NCBI GenBank assembly: GCA_903837785.1
Contig: CAILVY010000270.1
Coordinates: 1-64,000 of the forward strand
DNA from: Candidatus Hydrogenedentota bacterium
Lineage (GTDB): Bacteria > Hydrogenedentota > Hydrogenedentia > Hydrogenedentales > CAILVY01
Reading direction: 5' to 3'
DNA length: 64,000 nucleotides
Shown here: piece after piece, positions 48,247 through 60,987 of the stretch
Numbering within the stretch: position 1 is the first letter of the stretch
Layout of the letters: every line of letters starts with the position of its first letter
Translations under genes and position numbers: made by a program
Notes under the pieces: generated by a model
The model's input: only the letters and a program-made list of their open reading frames with translations
Databases searched by the model: none
What the model was told of the DNA's origin: nothing

Positions 48247-49080
48247 ATGAATACGAACATCGTGATGAGACGCGTGGCGGCCCCGGCGCTGCTGCTTGCC
48301 GCGGGGATCATGTTCGCGGGCTGTCCCCCGGAGTTGCTCACGTATGATCAGGGCTTTGCCGATGGCTTCGCCCAGGACGACTACTATTGGGACGGGTACT
48401 TCGACAGTTACGACACAGTGGACGCCGGGCCGATTTACTATGACGTCAGCAACATTCCGGTTGTGCTCGACCCGCCCTACGATGCCGGCTACTACGACGG
48501 CCTGTGGTACGCCTACAACGACGGCTACTTCGTGGAGTACGACTACGCCTTCACGATCGGCTGGAGCGAAGGCTACGACATGGGCTATTACCCCGCATGG
48601 GCGCTATTCCTGGCCGCGGACGAACACCCCGAATTCCTGGACGGCGGATTCAGCGACGGCTATAACGACGGGTTCACGGAAGGCAGCGTCTTCGGCGCCT
48701 ATGACTGGGAAAACGACATCGCGTACGACTGGCTCGGCGCCATGCTCGACTATCGGAGCGGAATCGACGTCACGATCGGCGGTTACAGCACCGGCGATCT
48801 CGGCCCCGTCGAACTCTACGTCTACGGCACGGATCCCTATGATCTCGTGAAGACGGGCCAGCCTTCCCGCGTGAAACCGGATCGAGCGGGCCTGACGGTT
48901 CGATATCTTGGTCCCGAGAAGGCCGAGATTCCCGACGTCAGCTATCGTCCGTTGACAGCGGAAGCGCAGACGGAATTCAGCATCACGCCCACGACCTCAC
49001 CCCGCGGCAACCGCAACCTTACGTTGACGAGTTCCTGGCTCGCCCGCGTGAATGAATATCGGGCAAGCCTCAAGAAGTAA
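48247..49080 (+). CDS. Lipoprotein with Tyr/Gly/Asp-rich GY-x-DG-type repeats
   Basis: Lipobox MFAGCPP; repeated FADGF/YWDGY/YYDGL/YNDGY/WSEGYDMGY/FSDGYNDGF. Confidence 0.75.
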   Translation: MNTNIVMRRVAAPALLLAAGIMFAGCPPELLTYDQGFADGFAQDDYYWDGYFDSYDTVDAGPIYYDVSNIPVVLDPPYDAGYYDGLWYAYNDGYFVEYDYAFTIGWSEGYDMGYYPAWALFLAADEHPEFLDGGFSDGYNDGFTEGSVFGAYDWENDIAYDWLGAMLDYRSGIDVTIGGYSTGDLGPVELYVYGTDPYDLVKTGQPSRVKPDRAGLTVRYLGPEKAEIPDVSYRPLTAEAQTEFSITPTTSPRGNRNLTLTSSWLARVNEYRASLKK

Positions 49081-49098
49081 TCCAACCTCTCCGCCAAC

Positions 49099-49140
49099 CC
49101 GAACCCCCGTCGCCTTAAGGCGCGGGGGTTCGGCGTTTCT
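49099..49140 (+). terminator. Rho-independent terminator
   Basis: CCGAACCCCCG ... CGGGGGTTCGG followed by CGTTTCT. Confidence 0.75.
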
Positions 49141-49218
49141 CCGCCCTTCCCCGGAATAGCTCCTTGGGCGCGGGCTGTTGACATCCTGTATGGATACGTT
49201 GAATGGAAAGGAAGACCC

Positions 49219-49809
49219 ATGGCAGCAACACCTTCGACGATGATGCCGCTGGGAACCGCCGCGCCGCATTTCTCGCTTGAGGATTACGCGGGCAAGCGGT
49301 GGTCGCTGGCGGATTTTGAGGGCAAGAAGGGACTCCTCGTGATGTTCATCTGCAATCACTGTCCCTTCGTGAAACATGTCCGCGCAGAACTTTCGACCGT
49401 CGCCCGGGAATATCAGGCCAAAGACATCGGCATCGTGGGCATCATGTCCAACGACGTCGCCGCCTATCCCGACGATCGGCCGGAGAAGATGGCGGAAGAG
49501 GCCGCCACGGCAGGCTACGTGTTCCCGTATCTCTATGATGCGACGCAGGAGGTGGCGAAGGCGTATCACGCGGCGTGCACCCCGGACCTGTTCCTCTTCG
49601 ATGCCGGACACAAGCTGATCTACCGGGGGCAATTGGACGACTCGCGGCCGGGCAACGGCCTTCCGGTGACCGGGGCGGATCTCCGTGCGGCGCTCGACGC
49701 GCTGTTGGCGGGTGCGCCTGTCGCCGCGAAGCAGCGGCCAAGCCTCGGCTGCAACATCAAGTGGAGGCCGGGCAACGAACCCGCGTACTACAAGCAACTG
49801 GCTGCCTAA
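49219..49809 (+). CDS. Thioredoxin-like/AhpC-TSA family protein
   Basis: APHFSLEDYAGKRWSLADFEGKKGLLVMFICNHCPFVKHVRAEL. Confidence 0.93.
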   Translation: MAATPSTMMPLGTAAPHFSLEDYAGKRWSLADFEGKKGLLVMFICNHCPFVKHVRAELSTVAREYQAKDIGIVGIMSNDVAAYPDDRPEKMAEEAATAGYVFPYLYDATQEVAKAYHAACTPDLFLFDAGHKLIYRGQLDDSRPGNGLPVTGADLRAALDALLAGAPVAAKQRPSLGCNIKWRPGNEPAYYKQLAA

Positions 49810-50783
49810 CCGCGGAAATGGTTGAAGCCCAGGGGCTGGATGGGCGCGCCGTCCATGCGGAGTCCCGATCCATGGCTTGTGAAGCGGCCGATGAGGGCGA
49901 GGGGGACTTGAAAGCGATGTGTGAACGCGGTGGCGATGGCTGCGGCTTCGTCGGGGCGGAGGGCAAGGATCAGTTCATACTCCTCGCCGCCGTTCAGGGC
50001 GAGATCGAGGGCGTTCACGTTCTGCGCCGCGCAGAAGGCGGTCAGTGCAGGGTCGAGCGGCAGCATGCGGCTGTCCAGGTCCAGCCCGAGCCCGCTGGCA
50101 TCGGCGAGGTGGCCCGCGTCCTGAAGGAGGCCGTCGCTCAAATCGATGGCCGCATGGACCGGGTGTTGTTCCGCCAGCCATTGGCCTTCGGCGATGCGGG
50201 GGATGGGATGGAGATGCGCCGGTACAAGCGATGGCGCATCAATATGGCGTTCAAGCGCCAGGAGCCCGGCCGCGGAGCAGCCGGGATGACCGGTCACGGC
50301 GAGGTAGTCCCCTTCGCAGGCGCCGCAGCGCAGCAGGTGCCGGGAGCCTGTGGGTTCGCCGATTACGGTGACATCAATGACAAGACCGGACGGGGATTGT
50401 GTCGTGTCGCCGCCGACGATCACTGCGCCGCAATGTGCCACGGCGTCCGCCATGCCGCGATAAACTCCCTCCAGAAACCCGAGGTCGGTTTCCGCCGGGC
50501 AGGCCAGGGTAATGAGGACAAAGCGGGGTTGGCCGCCCATGGCCGCGATGTCGCTCAGGGCGGAGGCCGCCGACTTCCAGCCGATGGCCTCGGGCGCGGC
50601 GAGCGCACGCCGGAAATGGACGTCTTCTATCGACGCATCGCAGGTTACGAGGAGCTGGCGGTCGCCCAGCCGCAGCACGGCGCAATCGTCGCCGATGCCG
50701 GTCAGCACGCCTTCGCCCGGATGCACGTTCTGGGTGAGCCGCCGGATCAGGCCGAATTCTCCCAGGCTGCTCAACGTGCTCAT
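49806..50783 (-). CDS. thiL: Thiamine-monophosphate kinase
   Basis: GEFGLIRRL, GIGDDCAVL, DASIEDVHFRR, SALSDIAAMGGQP, GGDTTQSPSG, IDLSDGLLQD. Confidence 0.95.
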   Translation of the reverse strand: MSTLSSLGEFGLIRRLTQNVHPGEGVLTGIGDDCAVLRLGDRQLLVTCDASIEDVHFRRALAAPEAIGWKSAASALSDIAAMGGQPRFVLITLACPAETDLGFLEGVYRGMADAVAHCGAVIVGGDTTQSPSGLVIDVTVIGEPTGSRHLLRCGACEGDYLAVTGHPGCSAAGLLALERHIDAPSLVPAHLHPIPRIAEGQWLAEQHPVHAAIDLSDGLLQDAGHLADASGLGLDLDSRMLPLDPALTAFCAAQNVNALDLALNGGEEYELILALRPDEAAAIATAFTHRFQVPLALIGRFTSHGSGLRMDGAPIQPLGFNHFRG

Positions 50784-50787
50784 GGCG

Positions 50788-51657
50788 TCATGCCCCGATT
50801 GTGCGCCAGGCGTCGGGCAGGAGGGCAATGACGTCGCCGGCAGTCATACCTCGGGCCGTGAAGCGGGCCGCGGCGAGATCGCCCGCCAGGCCGTGCAGAT
50901 AGACGCCGAGACAGGCCGCATCAAAGGGCGGCAGGCCCTGCGCCAACAGGCCGCCCAGGAGTCCCGCCAGCACATCGCCGGTGCCGCCTTTGGCGAGGCC
51001 GTTGTTTCCCGTGAGATTCACGGCAAGGCGTTCGTCTGGTCCGGCGATCAGCGTGTGATGGCCTTTCAGCACCACCACACAGCGCGAGGAATTCGCCAGG
51101 CGCCGCGCGCTCGCCTCCCGGTCGCGCTGCACCTCGGCCGTCGTCGAGGCTGTCAGGCGCGCCATTTCGCCGGGGTGCGGTGTCAGGATGCAGGGCGCTT
51201 GTATCGCGGTCAGTGTTTCGGGACGTTCACTCAAGGCATTCAGGCCGTCCGCGTCCACGATCATCGGCGCGGTGCACCGGGCCACGAACGCATGGACAAA
51301 CGCCGTGGTTTCCGGGTGCCGCGAGAGCCCGGGCCCCAGGGCCACGGCCTGTTTGTCCGCCGCGAATTGCAGGGCGGGTTCGAGGGCCGCGAAGGAGAGG
51401 CTTTCCGCGTCCGTGGCAGGCAGGGGCAGGCTCATGGTCTCGAGAAGCGAGGCCGCCATGGCGTCTCCGAGGGTCCGTGGCACGCCCAACGTGACCAGGC
51501 CGACGCCGGACCGGCCCGCCGCTTCGCAGGCGAGTTTGGCCGCGCCGGTGAATCCGCGCGATCCGGCCAGAACAAAGAGATGGCCAAAGCTGCCCTTGTG
51601 CCCTTGTTCCGGGCGCTCGGGCAAGTGCGCGCGCAGATACTCTCGGGTCAGTTCCAT
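50788..51657 (-). CDS. nnrD: ADP/ATP-dependent NAD(P)H-hydrate dehydratase
   Basis: KGSFGHLFVLAGSRGFTGAAKLA, LGPGLSRH, VDADGLNAL, ILTPHPGEMARL, VVLKGHHTLIA, NGLAKGGTGDVLAGLLGGLLAQG. Confidence 0.92.
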   Translation of the reverse strand: MELTREYLRAHLPERPEQGHKGSFGHLFVLAGSRGFTGAAKLACEAAGRSGVGLVTLGVPRTLGDAMAASLLETMSLPLPATDAESLSFAALEPALQFAADKQAVALGPGLSRHPETTAFVHAFVARCTAPMIVDADGLNALSERPETLTAIQAPCILTPHPGEMARLTASTTAEVQRDREASARRLANSSRCVVVLKGHHTLIAGPDERLAVNLTGNNGLAKGGTGDVLAGLLGGLLAQGLPPFDAACLGVYLHGLAGDLAAARFTARGMTAGDVIALLPDAWRTIGA

Positions 51658-51712
51658 GCCACGTTGTCCTTTCCCAACCAGCATACGGCACCGCGTGGGG
51701 AGAACGCCACGA

Positions 51713-53149
51713 CTAGAGCAACATATTCACGTACTTGGGAACTGTGTAGTGATCGAGGCCTTCAGCGCCGCCTTCGCGGCCGAAGCCGGATTTCTTTACA
51801 CCGCCGAAGGGCGCTTCGGCGGCCGCAATGACGAGGTTGTTCACGCCGATCATGCCGGCTTCGAGGCCTTCGGCCGCGAGGAACGCGGTGCGGAGGTCGC
51901 GGGTGAAGATGTAGCCCGCCAAGCCGAATTCGGTGGCATTGGCCTGGGCGAGCGCGTCGTCGAGGCTGGAGAAGGGCGCGATCGGGGCCACGGGGCAGAA
52001 CGGCTCTTCGTGCATGATCTTCATGGAGGGATCAGCAGCGCCGAGCACTGTGGGCTGGAAGTAGAAGCCCCGGGAGAAGGCGGGATCGCGGCGTCCGCCG
52101 CATTCGAGGCGCGCGCCTTTGTCGAGGGCGTCCTGCACGAAGGCTTCCGTCGCTTCGAGGCGGCGGCGGTTGGCGAGCGGGCCGATTTCCGTGGCCGGAT
52201 CGCGGCCGTCGCCGAGACGCAGGGACTTTGCCACTTCGACGAAGCGGCCGGTGAAGCGATCGGCCGCGGCCTCGTGCACGTAGAAGCGGCTGGCCGCGAT
52301 GCAGACCTGGCCGTTGTTGCGGAACTTTCCGCGAGCGGCAATCTCGGCCGCGCGCTCGACGTCCGCGTCCTCGAAGACGAGCACGGGGGAGTGTCCGCCG
52401 AGTTCCATCGTGCAGGGCTTCACGCCTTCGGCGCAGAGGCGCAGGAGTTCCTGGCCGACGGGCACGGAACCCGTCAGCGTCACTTTGCGGATGATGTCGG
52501 AGGCGATGAGGTGCCTGCTGATGAAGGCCGAACTGCCGGTGACGACATTGACCACCCCCGCGGGAATGCCCGCGTCCTGACAGGCCTGTGCGAGACAGAG
52601 CATCGTGCGCGGGGCCTCGGAGGCGGGCTTTACGATGATGGAGCAGCCCGCGGCGACGGCCGGGGCCACTTTGCGCGCGGGCAGGAGGGCGGGGAAGTTC
52701 CACGGGCTGAACGCGGCGACCGGGCCGATCGGTTCGCGCCAAACCAGGATGCGGTGTGCCCGCGAATGGCCGTCCACGGTCCGGCCATAGATGCGCCGGG
52801 CTTCGTCGGCGTACCAGTCGAACTGGTCCGCGGCCGCATTGACCTCCGCCCTGGCCTCGGCGACGGGCTTGCCCTGTTCCTCCGTGAGGACGAGCGCGAT
52901 GTCGTCCGCGCGTTCGCGCACGAGCGCCGCCACGCGGCGGAGGACCGCGCTCCGGGACCATGCGTCGACCTCGCGCCAGGAACGCCACGCGCGATCCGCG
53001 GCCGCCAGGGCGCGGTCGAGGTCGGCTGCGGTTGCCGCAGGCACGGCATCGGCCCGCTCCTCGTTGGCGGGGTTGATGATGTCCATCGTGCGTCCGTCGG
53101 AGGACGGCACCCATTCTCCGTCGATCAACATCAGATTCGGAACCGGCAT
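51713..53149 (-). CDS. NAD(P)-dependent aldehyde dehydrogenase, succinate-semialdehyde dehydrogenase type
   Basis: AAFSPWNFPALLPARKVAPAVAAGCSIIVKPASEAP, TMELGGHSPVLVFEDADVE, NNGQVCIAASRFYV; start trimmed to MPVPNLMLIDGEWV. Confidence 0.93.
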   Translation of the reverse strand: MPVPNLMLIDGEWVPSSDGRTMDIINPANEERADAVPAATAADLDRALAAADRAWRSWREVDAWSRSAVLRRVAALVRERADDIALVLTEEQGKPVAEARAEVNAAADQFDWYADEARRIYGRTVDGHSRAHRILVWREPIGPVAAFSPWNFPALLPARKVAPAVAAGCSIIVKPASEAPRTMLCLAQACQDAGIPAGVVNVVTGSSAFISRHLIASDIIRKVTLTGSVPVGQELLRLCAEGVKPCTMELGGHSPVLVFEDADVERAAEIAARGKFRNNGQVCIAASRFYVHEAAADRFTGRFVEVAKSLRLGDGRDPATEIGPLANRRRLEATEAFVQDALDKGARLECGGRRDPAFSRGFYFQPTVLGAADPSMKIMHEEPFCPVAPIAPFSSLDDALAQANATEFGLAGYIFTRDLRTAFLAAEGLEAGMIGVNNLVIAAAEAPFGGVKKSGFGREGGAEGLDHYTVPKYVNMLL

Positions 53150-53300
53150 TGACTGCCCCTCCCAGAGGATTCGTTTCCCAGCCCCGGCGGGTGGGGCCGG
53201 ATCGATTGTACACAAAGGCGTTGGAGAGATACAGAGATTGCGAAAGCTGCGAGGCTGCCCGTCGCGGAGGCCTTCGCATGTGACCGATTGCCGACAGGTC

Positions 53301-53360
53301 TTTCGTGGAAATAGACGCACTTTTCGTGGAAATAGACGGCCCATTTTGAAAATAGACGGG
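53301..53360. repeat. Three short direct repeats of TTTCGTGGAAATAGACG at ~21-22 bp spacing
   Basis: 53301-53317 and 53322-53338 identical; 53344-53360 degenerate (ttttgaaaatagacggg); weaker fourth GAAATGGAAATAGAATG near 53383. Confidence 0.8.
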
Positions 53361-53735
53361 GCTGTTTTGTGCATAGATGACGTGAAATGGAAATAGAATG
53401 CAGGCCGAAATCGCGTGCCAGAGTGGGTTAAGGCATTGGCATTCCATGGCTTACGTTTCTGCGGCCGCGGGGCGAAGTGCGGATCTGGGCAATTCACGTG
53501 GTTCTTGGGTCCAGGATTCAATTGTCGGAGGGGAGACCGGGCTCATGGCGCGGGGTGAGGTACGCACCGATAGGCGCCGGACCCGCAGCCGTTCGGCTGC
53601 GGGAGCGCATCTGACTTCTCCTATAGATCCTGACGGGGCATTGCATTCTGCGCGGGAGGACGCCGGGGAAGCGGGGGAGTGGGAATTCGGGAAACGAGGG
53701 GGTGGGGTGAGATTAAGTGATTCGGGGAGAAGGGG

Positions 53736-53762
53736 ATGGACGTTATGGACGTTATGGACGGG
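53736..53762. repeat. Tandem 9-bp repeat ATGGACGTT x3 (last degenerate)
   Basis: atggacgtt atggacgtt atggacggg. Confidence 0.8.
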
Positions 53763-54035
53763 GGGAAGCGGCAGAGGTGCCGGGAAAGCGGGAAGATGGG
53801 GTGAGGCAAAGTAGACGCACTAGTTTACTTTTTTGGGGTGGTGCGATTATGGGAGCCTGGGCAGAGGCGGCCGGAGGGTGTCGCCGAAGTATGGGAGTTA
53901 CCCCCCCCTGCCCCCCCGCACGCGGGGGGGTGAAGCAATCAGAAGATGAACGTGGGAATTGGAAGCAGATGCAGACGCGAAGATCCCAAAAATACCTGCG
54001 CGTCACGGGTGCTTCGCACCGCACAACCGACGGTG

Positions 54036-58052
<4,017 letters not shown>

Positions 58053-58210
58053 ATTCCCACCTTTCTTAGATTCCCACGAGGCCCAGACTAGCATCTTCTC
58101 CCTGGAAAAGGCACGTTCTCCGACAGCATCGCCGGGTTTCTTCCAAACGGGCGCTTGACGGTTGGGGAAGCCGGGGGCACAATTAGGGGACATGATGAGG
58201 ATGTCTCCAC

Positions 58211-59182
58211 GTGATCGTGCAATGTGAATTGTGCCCGAAGGGGTGTGTGATCAAGCCGGGTCAGAGCGGTGAATGCCGGGTGCGGGTGAATCTGGACGGG
58301 AAGCTGACGGCGGTCACGTATGGGTATCCGTGCACGGCGAATGTGGACCCGATTGAGAAGAAGCCGCTGTTCCATTTTTTGCCGGCGACGCCGACGTTCT
58401 CGCTGGCGACGGTGGGCTGTAATCTGCACTGCAAGAATTGTCAGAACTGGGAGATTTCGCAGGCCGACCCGGAGCATGCCGAGGCGTCGCCGCTGCCGGT
58501 GGAAGAGATAGTGCCGATTGCGAAACAATACGCGTGCCGGTCGATTTCGTTCACGTATACGGACCCGTCGGTGTATTACGAGTATGCGCTCGATGGCTGC
58601 ATTGCGGCGCGGGACGCCGGGCTCAAGACGGTTCTTGTGACGGCGGGTTATCTGAATCCGGAACCGGTGAAGAAGCTGTACAGGCATGTGGATGCCGCGC
58701 GGATTGATTTGAAGTCGATGTCGGAAGGATTTTACCGGGACGTGTGCGGGGCGACGCTGGCGCCGGTGCTCAACACGTGCGTGCTTGCGAAATCGCTCGG
58801 GAACCATCTAGAGATCATCAATCTGGTGATTCCAACCTTGAATGACAGCGACGAGGACTTGAAGCAGTTGTGCCGATGGATCGTCCGGCATCTTGGCCAG
58901 GACACGCCGCTGCATTTCTCGCGGTTCTTCCCGCAACACAAGATGCTGCATCTTCCGCCGACGCCCGACGAGACATTGAATCGCGCTTGCGCGATAGCGC
59001 AGAGCGAGGGGCTTGCATTCGTCTATCAGGGGAATGTGCGGCATCACGCGTCGGAGAATACATATTGCCCGGCGTGCCACGGGCTGTTGATCGAGCGGGT
59101 GGGTTTCCAGGTGATGCAGAACAAGCTCTTGAACGGCACATGCCCGGGCTGCGGCACGGCGATTCCAGGAGTGTGGTCATGA
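58211..59182 (+). CDS. amrS: AmmeMemoRadiSam system radical SAM enzyme (GTG start)
   Basis: CELCPKGCVIKPGQSGECRVR, ATVGCNLHCKNCQNWEISQ, SISFTYTDPSVYYEYALD, LHFSRFFPQHKM, N.YCPAC. Confidence 0.95.
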   Translation: MIVQCELCPKGCVIKPGQSGECRVRVNLDGKLTAVTYGYPCTANVDPIEKKPLFHFLPATPTFSLATVGCNLHCKNCQNWEISQADPEHAEASPLPVEEIVPIAKQYACRSISFTYTDPSVYYEYALDGCIAARDAGLKTVLVTAGYLNPEPVKKLYRHVDAARIDLKSMSEGFYRDVCGATLAPVLNTCVLAKSLGNHLEIINLVIPTLNDSDEDLKQLCRWIVRHLGQDTPLHFSRFFPQHKMLHLPPTPDETLNRACAIAQSEGLAFVYQGNVRHHASENTYCPACHGLLIERVGFQVMQNKLLNGTCPGCGTAIPGVWS

Positions 59183-59343
59183 CTCGGCGGATTTTCATCA
59201 CGGTTGCGCTGGGGCTCCTGGCGCCGGTAGGCTGGATGACGCCCAAGCGCTGGCGCGAGGCGTTGCGTGCGCGGCGCTATCCGGGTCCGGTGCGTCCGCT
59301 GGACCGGGACGCGCTGGGGCAGCCGGGCAAGTGGGCGGGCTGA
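59179..59343 (+). CDS. 54-aa small protein translationally coupled to amrS (below ORF-track size cut-off)
   Basis: ATGA overlap with amrS stop; manual translation MTRRIFITVALGLLAPVGWMTPKRWREALRARRYPGPVRPLDRDALGQPGKWAG*; RR + hydrophobic N-terminus. Confidence 0.7.
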   Translation: MTRRIFITVALGLLAPVGWMTPKRWREALRARRYPGPVRPLDRDALGQPGKWAG

Positions 59344-59361
59344 CGAGGGAGGAAGCTGGCC

Positions 59362-60987
59362 GTGAAACACATGCGAAGGGTCGTGTACTCCTTGCTTCCG
59401 CTGGCGGTGGTGACGTTTCTCGTCTTTCCCTACGCGAAGCCGGTGCTGCGAACGTGGTGGTCGGCCGAGCGCTTGCGCGAGTCTGCCCATGCCGCGCCGC
59501 AAGACGCCGCGCCGCAAGCGCCGGGTGAGAAGCGGGTGCTGGAATCGGCCCTGGCCGGCTCGTGGTACACGGGCGATCCGGCGGCGCTGAGGGCGGAAAT
59601 CAAAGGCTATTCCGATAAGGCCGAGGGGCCGGTGCTGGAGCACGTGCAGGCGCTGATTCTGCCGCACGCGGGCTATCGTTATTCCGGGCAGACGGCGGCG
59701 TACGGGATCAAGCAGATCGCGGGGAAGCCGTTCAGCCGGGTGATCGTGATGGGGCCTAGCCATCACGCCGCGCTGGAGAACCGGGTGTGCGTCAGCGACT
59801 TCACGCACTACAGGACGCCGCTCGGCGAGGTCCCGATTGACTGGGCGTTTGTGGCGGCGCTCCGGCAGAACGAGCTGTTTCAAAGCGTGCCGAGCGCGGA
59901 ACGGCCGGAGCACAGCGTCCAGATCGAAGTGCCGCTCCTGCAGGAGGCGTTGGGTTCATTCAAGCTCGTTCCGTTGGTTCTCGGACAATTGGACGCGGCC
60001 ACAGCGCGCGCGGCGGGCGAGCGCATCGCATCGCTGATTGACGAGGAGACGCTCGTGATAGCCAGCAGCGATTTTACGCACTACGGCGCGAACTACGATT
60101 TTGTGCCGTTCACGGAGAAGATCGAAGAGAACCTGAAGAAGCTCGATATGGGCGCGGTGGAGCAAATCACGGCGAAGGATCCCGAGGGATTCCTGCGCTA
60201 CGTGGGAAACAGCGGGGCGACGATCTGCGGGCGAGCGCCTATCGCCGTGCTGCTTTCGATGCTTCCCGGGGCGAGCGCGGCGCACTTGCTGCGTTATGAT
60301 ACGTCGGGTAAGCTGACGAACGATTTTTCGATGAGCGTGAGCTATTGCGCCATCGCCTTCACCGGAAAATGGCCCCGGGGGGCCAAGGCAGAGGAGGCCG
60401 TGAAAGCCGTGGAAGCCGTGAAAGAGCCGGAACTCACCCCGCAGGACAAGGAAGCGTTGCTGGCGATGGCGCGCAAGACGCTGGAGTATGTGTTCGAACA
60501 TCGGAAAGCGCCGACGCCGAAGGATCTGGGCATGGAGGTTACGGCCGCCATGAAGCCGATCCGGGGCGCGTTCGTCACGCTGGAAGAACAGGGCGAACTG
60601 CGCGGCTGCATCGGCGACATCTTCGGCGAACGGCCGTTGTACGAGGCGGTCATCGGCAATGCGATCAATGCGGCATTCCGTGACTATCGCTTTCCGACGC
60701 TCGAAGCCTCGGAGTTGCCGCGGATCGAGATCGAGATCAGCGCGCTGACGCCGTTGCGATCCGTGGCCTCGTTCAACGAGATCGAGGTGGGGAAGCATGG
60801 GGTGTTGCTGACGAAAGGATCGAGCCGGGCCGTCTTCCTGCCGCAAGTGGCGCCGGAACAAGGCTGGGATCGCGACACGATGCTCAATCATCTCGCCCAG
60901 AAGGCCGGTCTTCCGCAGGATGCGTGGCGGGACGGCGCGAAGTTTGAGGTTTTTGAAGCGATCGTCTTTGGCGAGAAGAAGCCGTGA
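59362..60987 (+). CDS. Membrane-anchored AmmeMemoRadiSam protein B (Memo) - protein A (AMMECR1) fusion
   Basis: N-terminal TM; Memo: LAGSWYTGDPAALRAEIKGY, LILPHAGYRYSGQTAAYG, VIVMGPSHHAAL, VIASSDFTHYG; AMMECR1: RGAFVTLEEQGELRGCIGDIFGERPLYEAVIGNAINAAFRDYRFP. Confidence 0.93.
   Translation: MKHMRRVVYSLLPLAVVTFLVFPYAKPVLRTWWSAERLRESAHAAPQDAAPQAPGEKRVLESALAGSWYTGDPAALRAEIKGYSDKAEGPVLEHVQALILPHAGYRYSGQTAAYGIKQIAGKPFSRVIVMGPSHHAALENRVCVSDFTHYRTPLGEVPIDWAFVAALRQNELFQSVPSAERPEHSVQIEVPLLQEALGSFKLVPLVLGQLDAATARAAGERIASLIDEETLVIASSDFTHYGANYDFVPFTEKIEENLKKLDMGAVEQITAKDPEGFLRYVGNSGATICGRAPIAVLLSMLPGASAAHLLRYDTSGKLTNDFSMSVSYCAIAFTGKWPRGAKAEEAVKAVEAVKEPELTPQDKEALLAMARKTLEYVFEHRKAPTPKDLGMEVTAAMKPIRGAFVTLEEQGELRGCIGDIFGERPLYEAVIGNAINAAFRDYRFPTLEASELPRIEIEISALTPLRSVASFNEIEVGKHGVLLTKGSSRAVFLPQVAPEQGWDRDTMLNHLAQKAGLPQDAWRDGAKFEVFEAIVFGEKKP

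Noticed and set aside
51188-53152. 654-aa plus-strand ORF
   Set aside because: Antisense to nnrD and the aldehyde dehydrogenase, no motifs.
53149-53521. N-terminal extension of the aldehyde dehydrogenase (ORF start at 53521)
   Set aside because: The extra 124 aa would translate the short repeats (RLFPRKVRLFPRKT) and lack dehydrogenase similarity; MPVPNLMLIDGEWV is the natural start.
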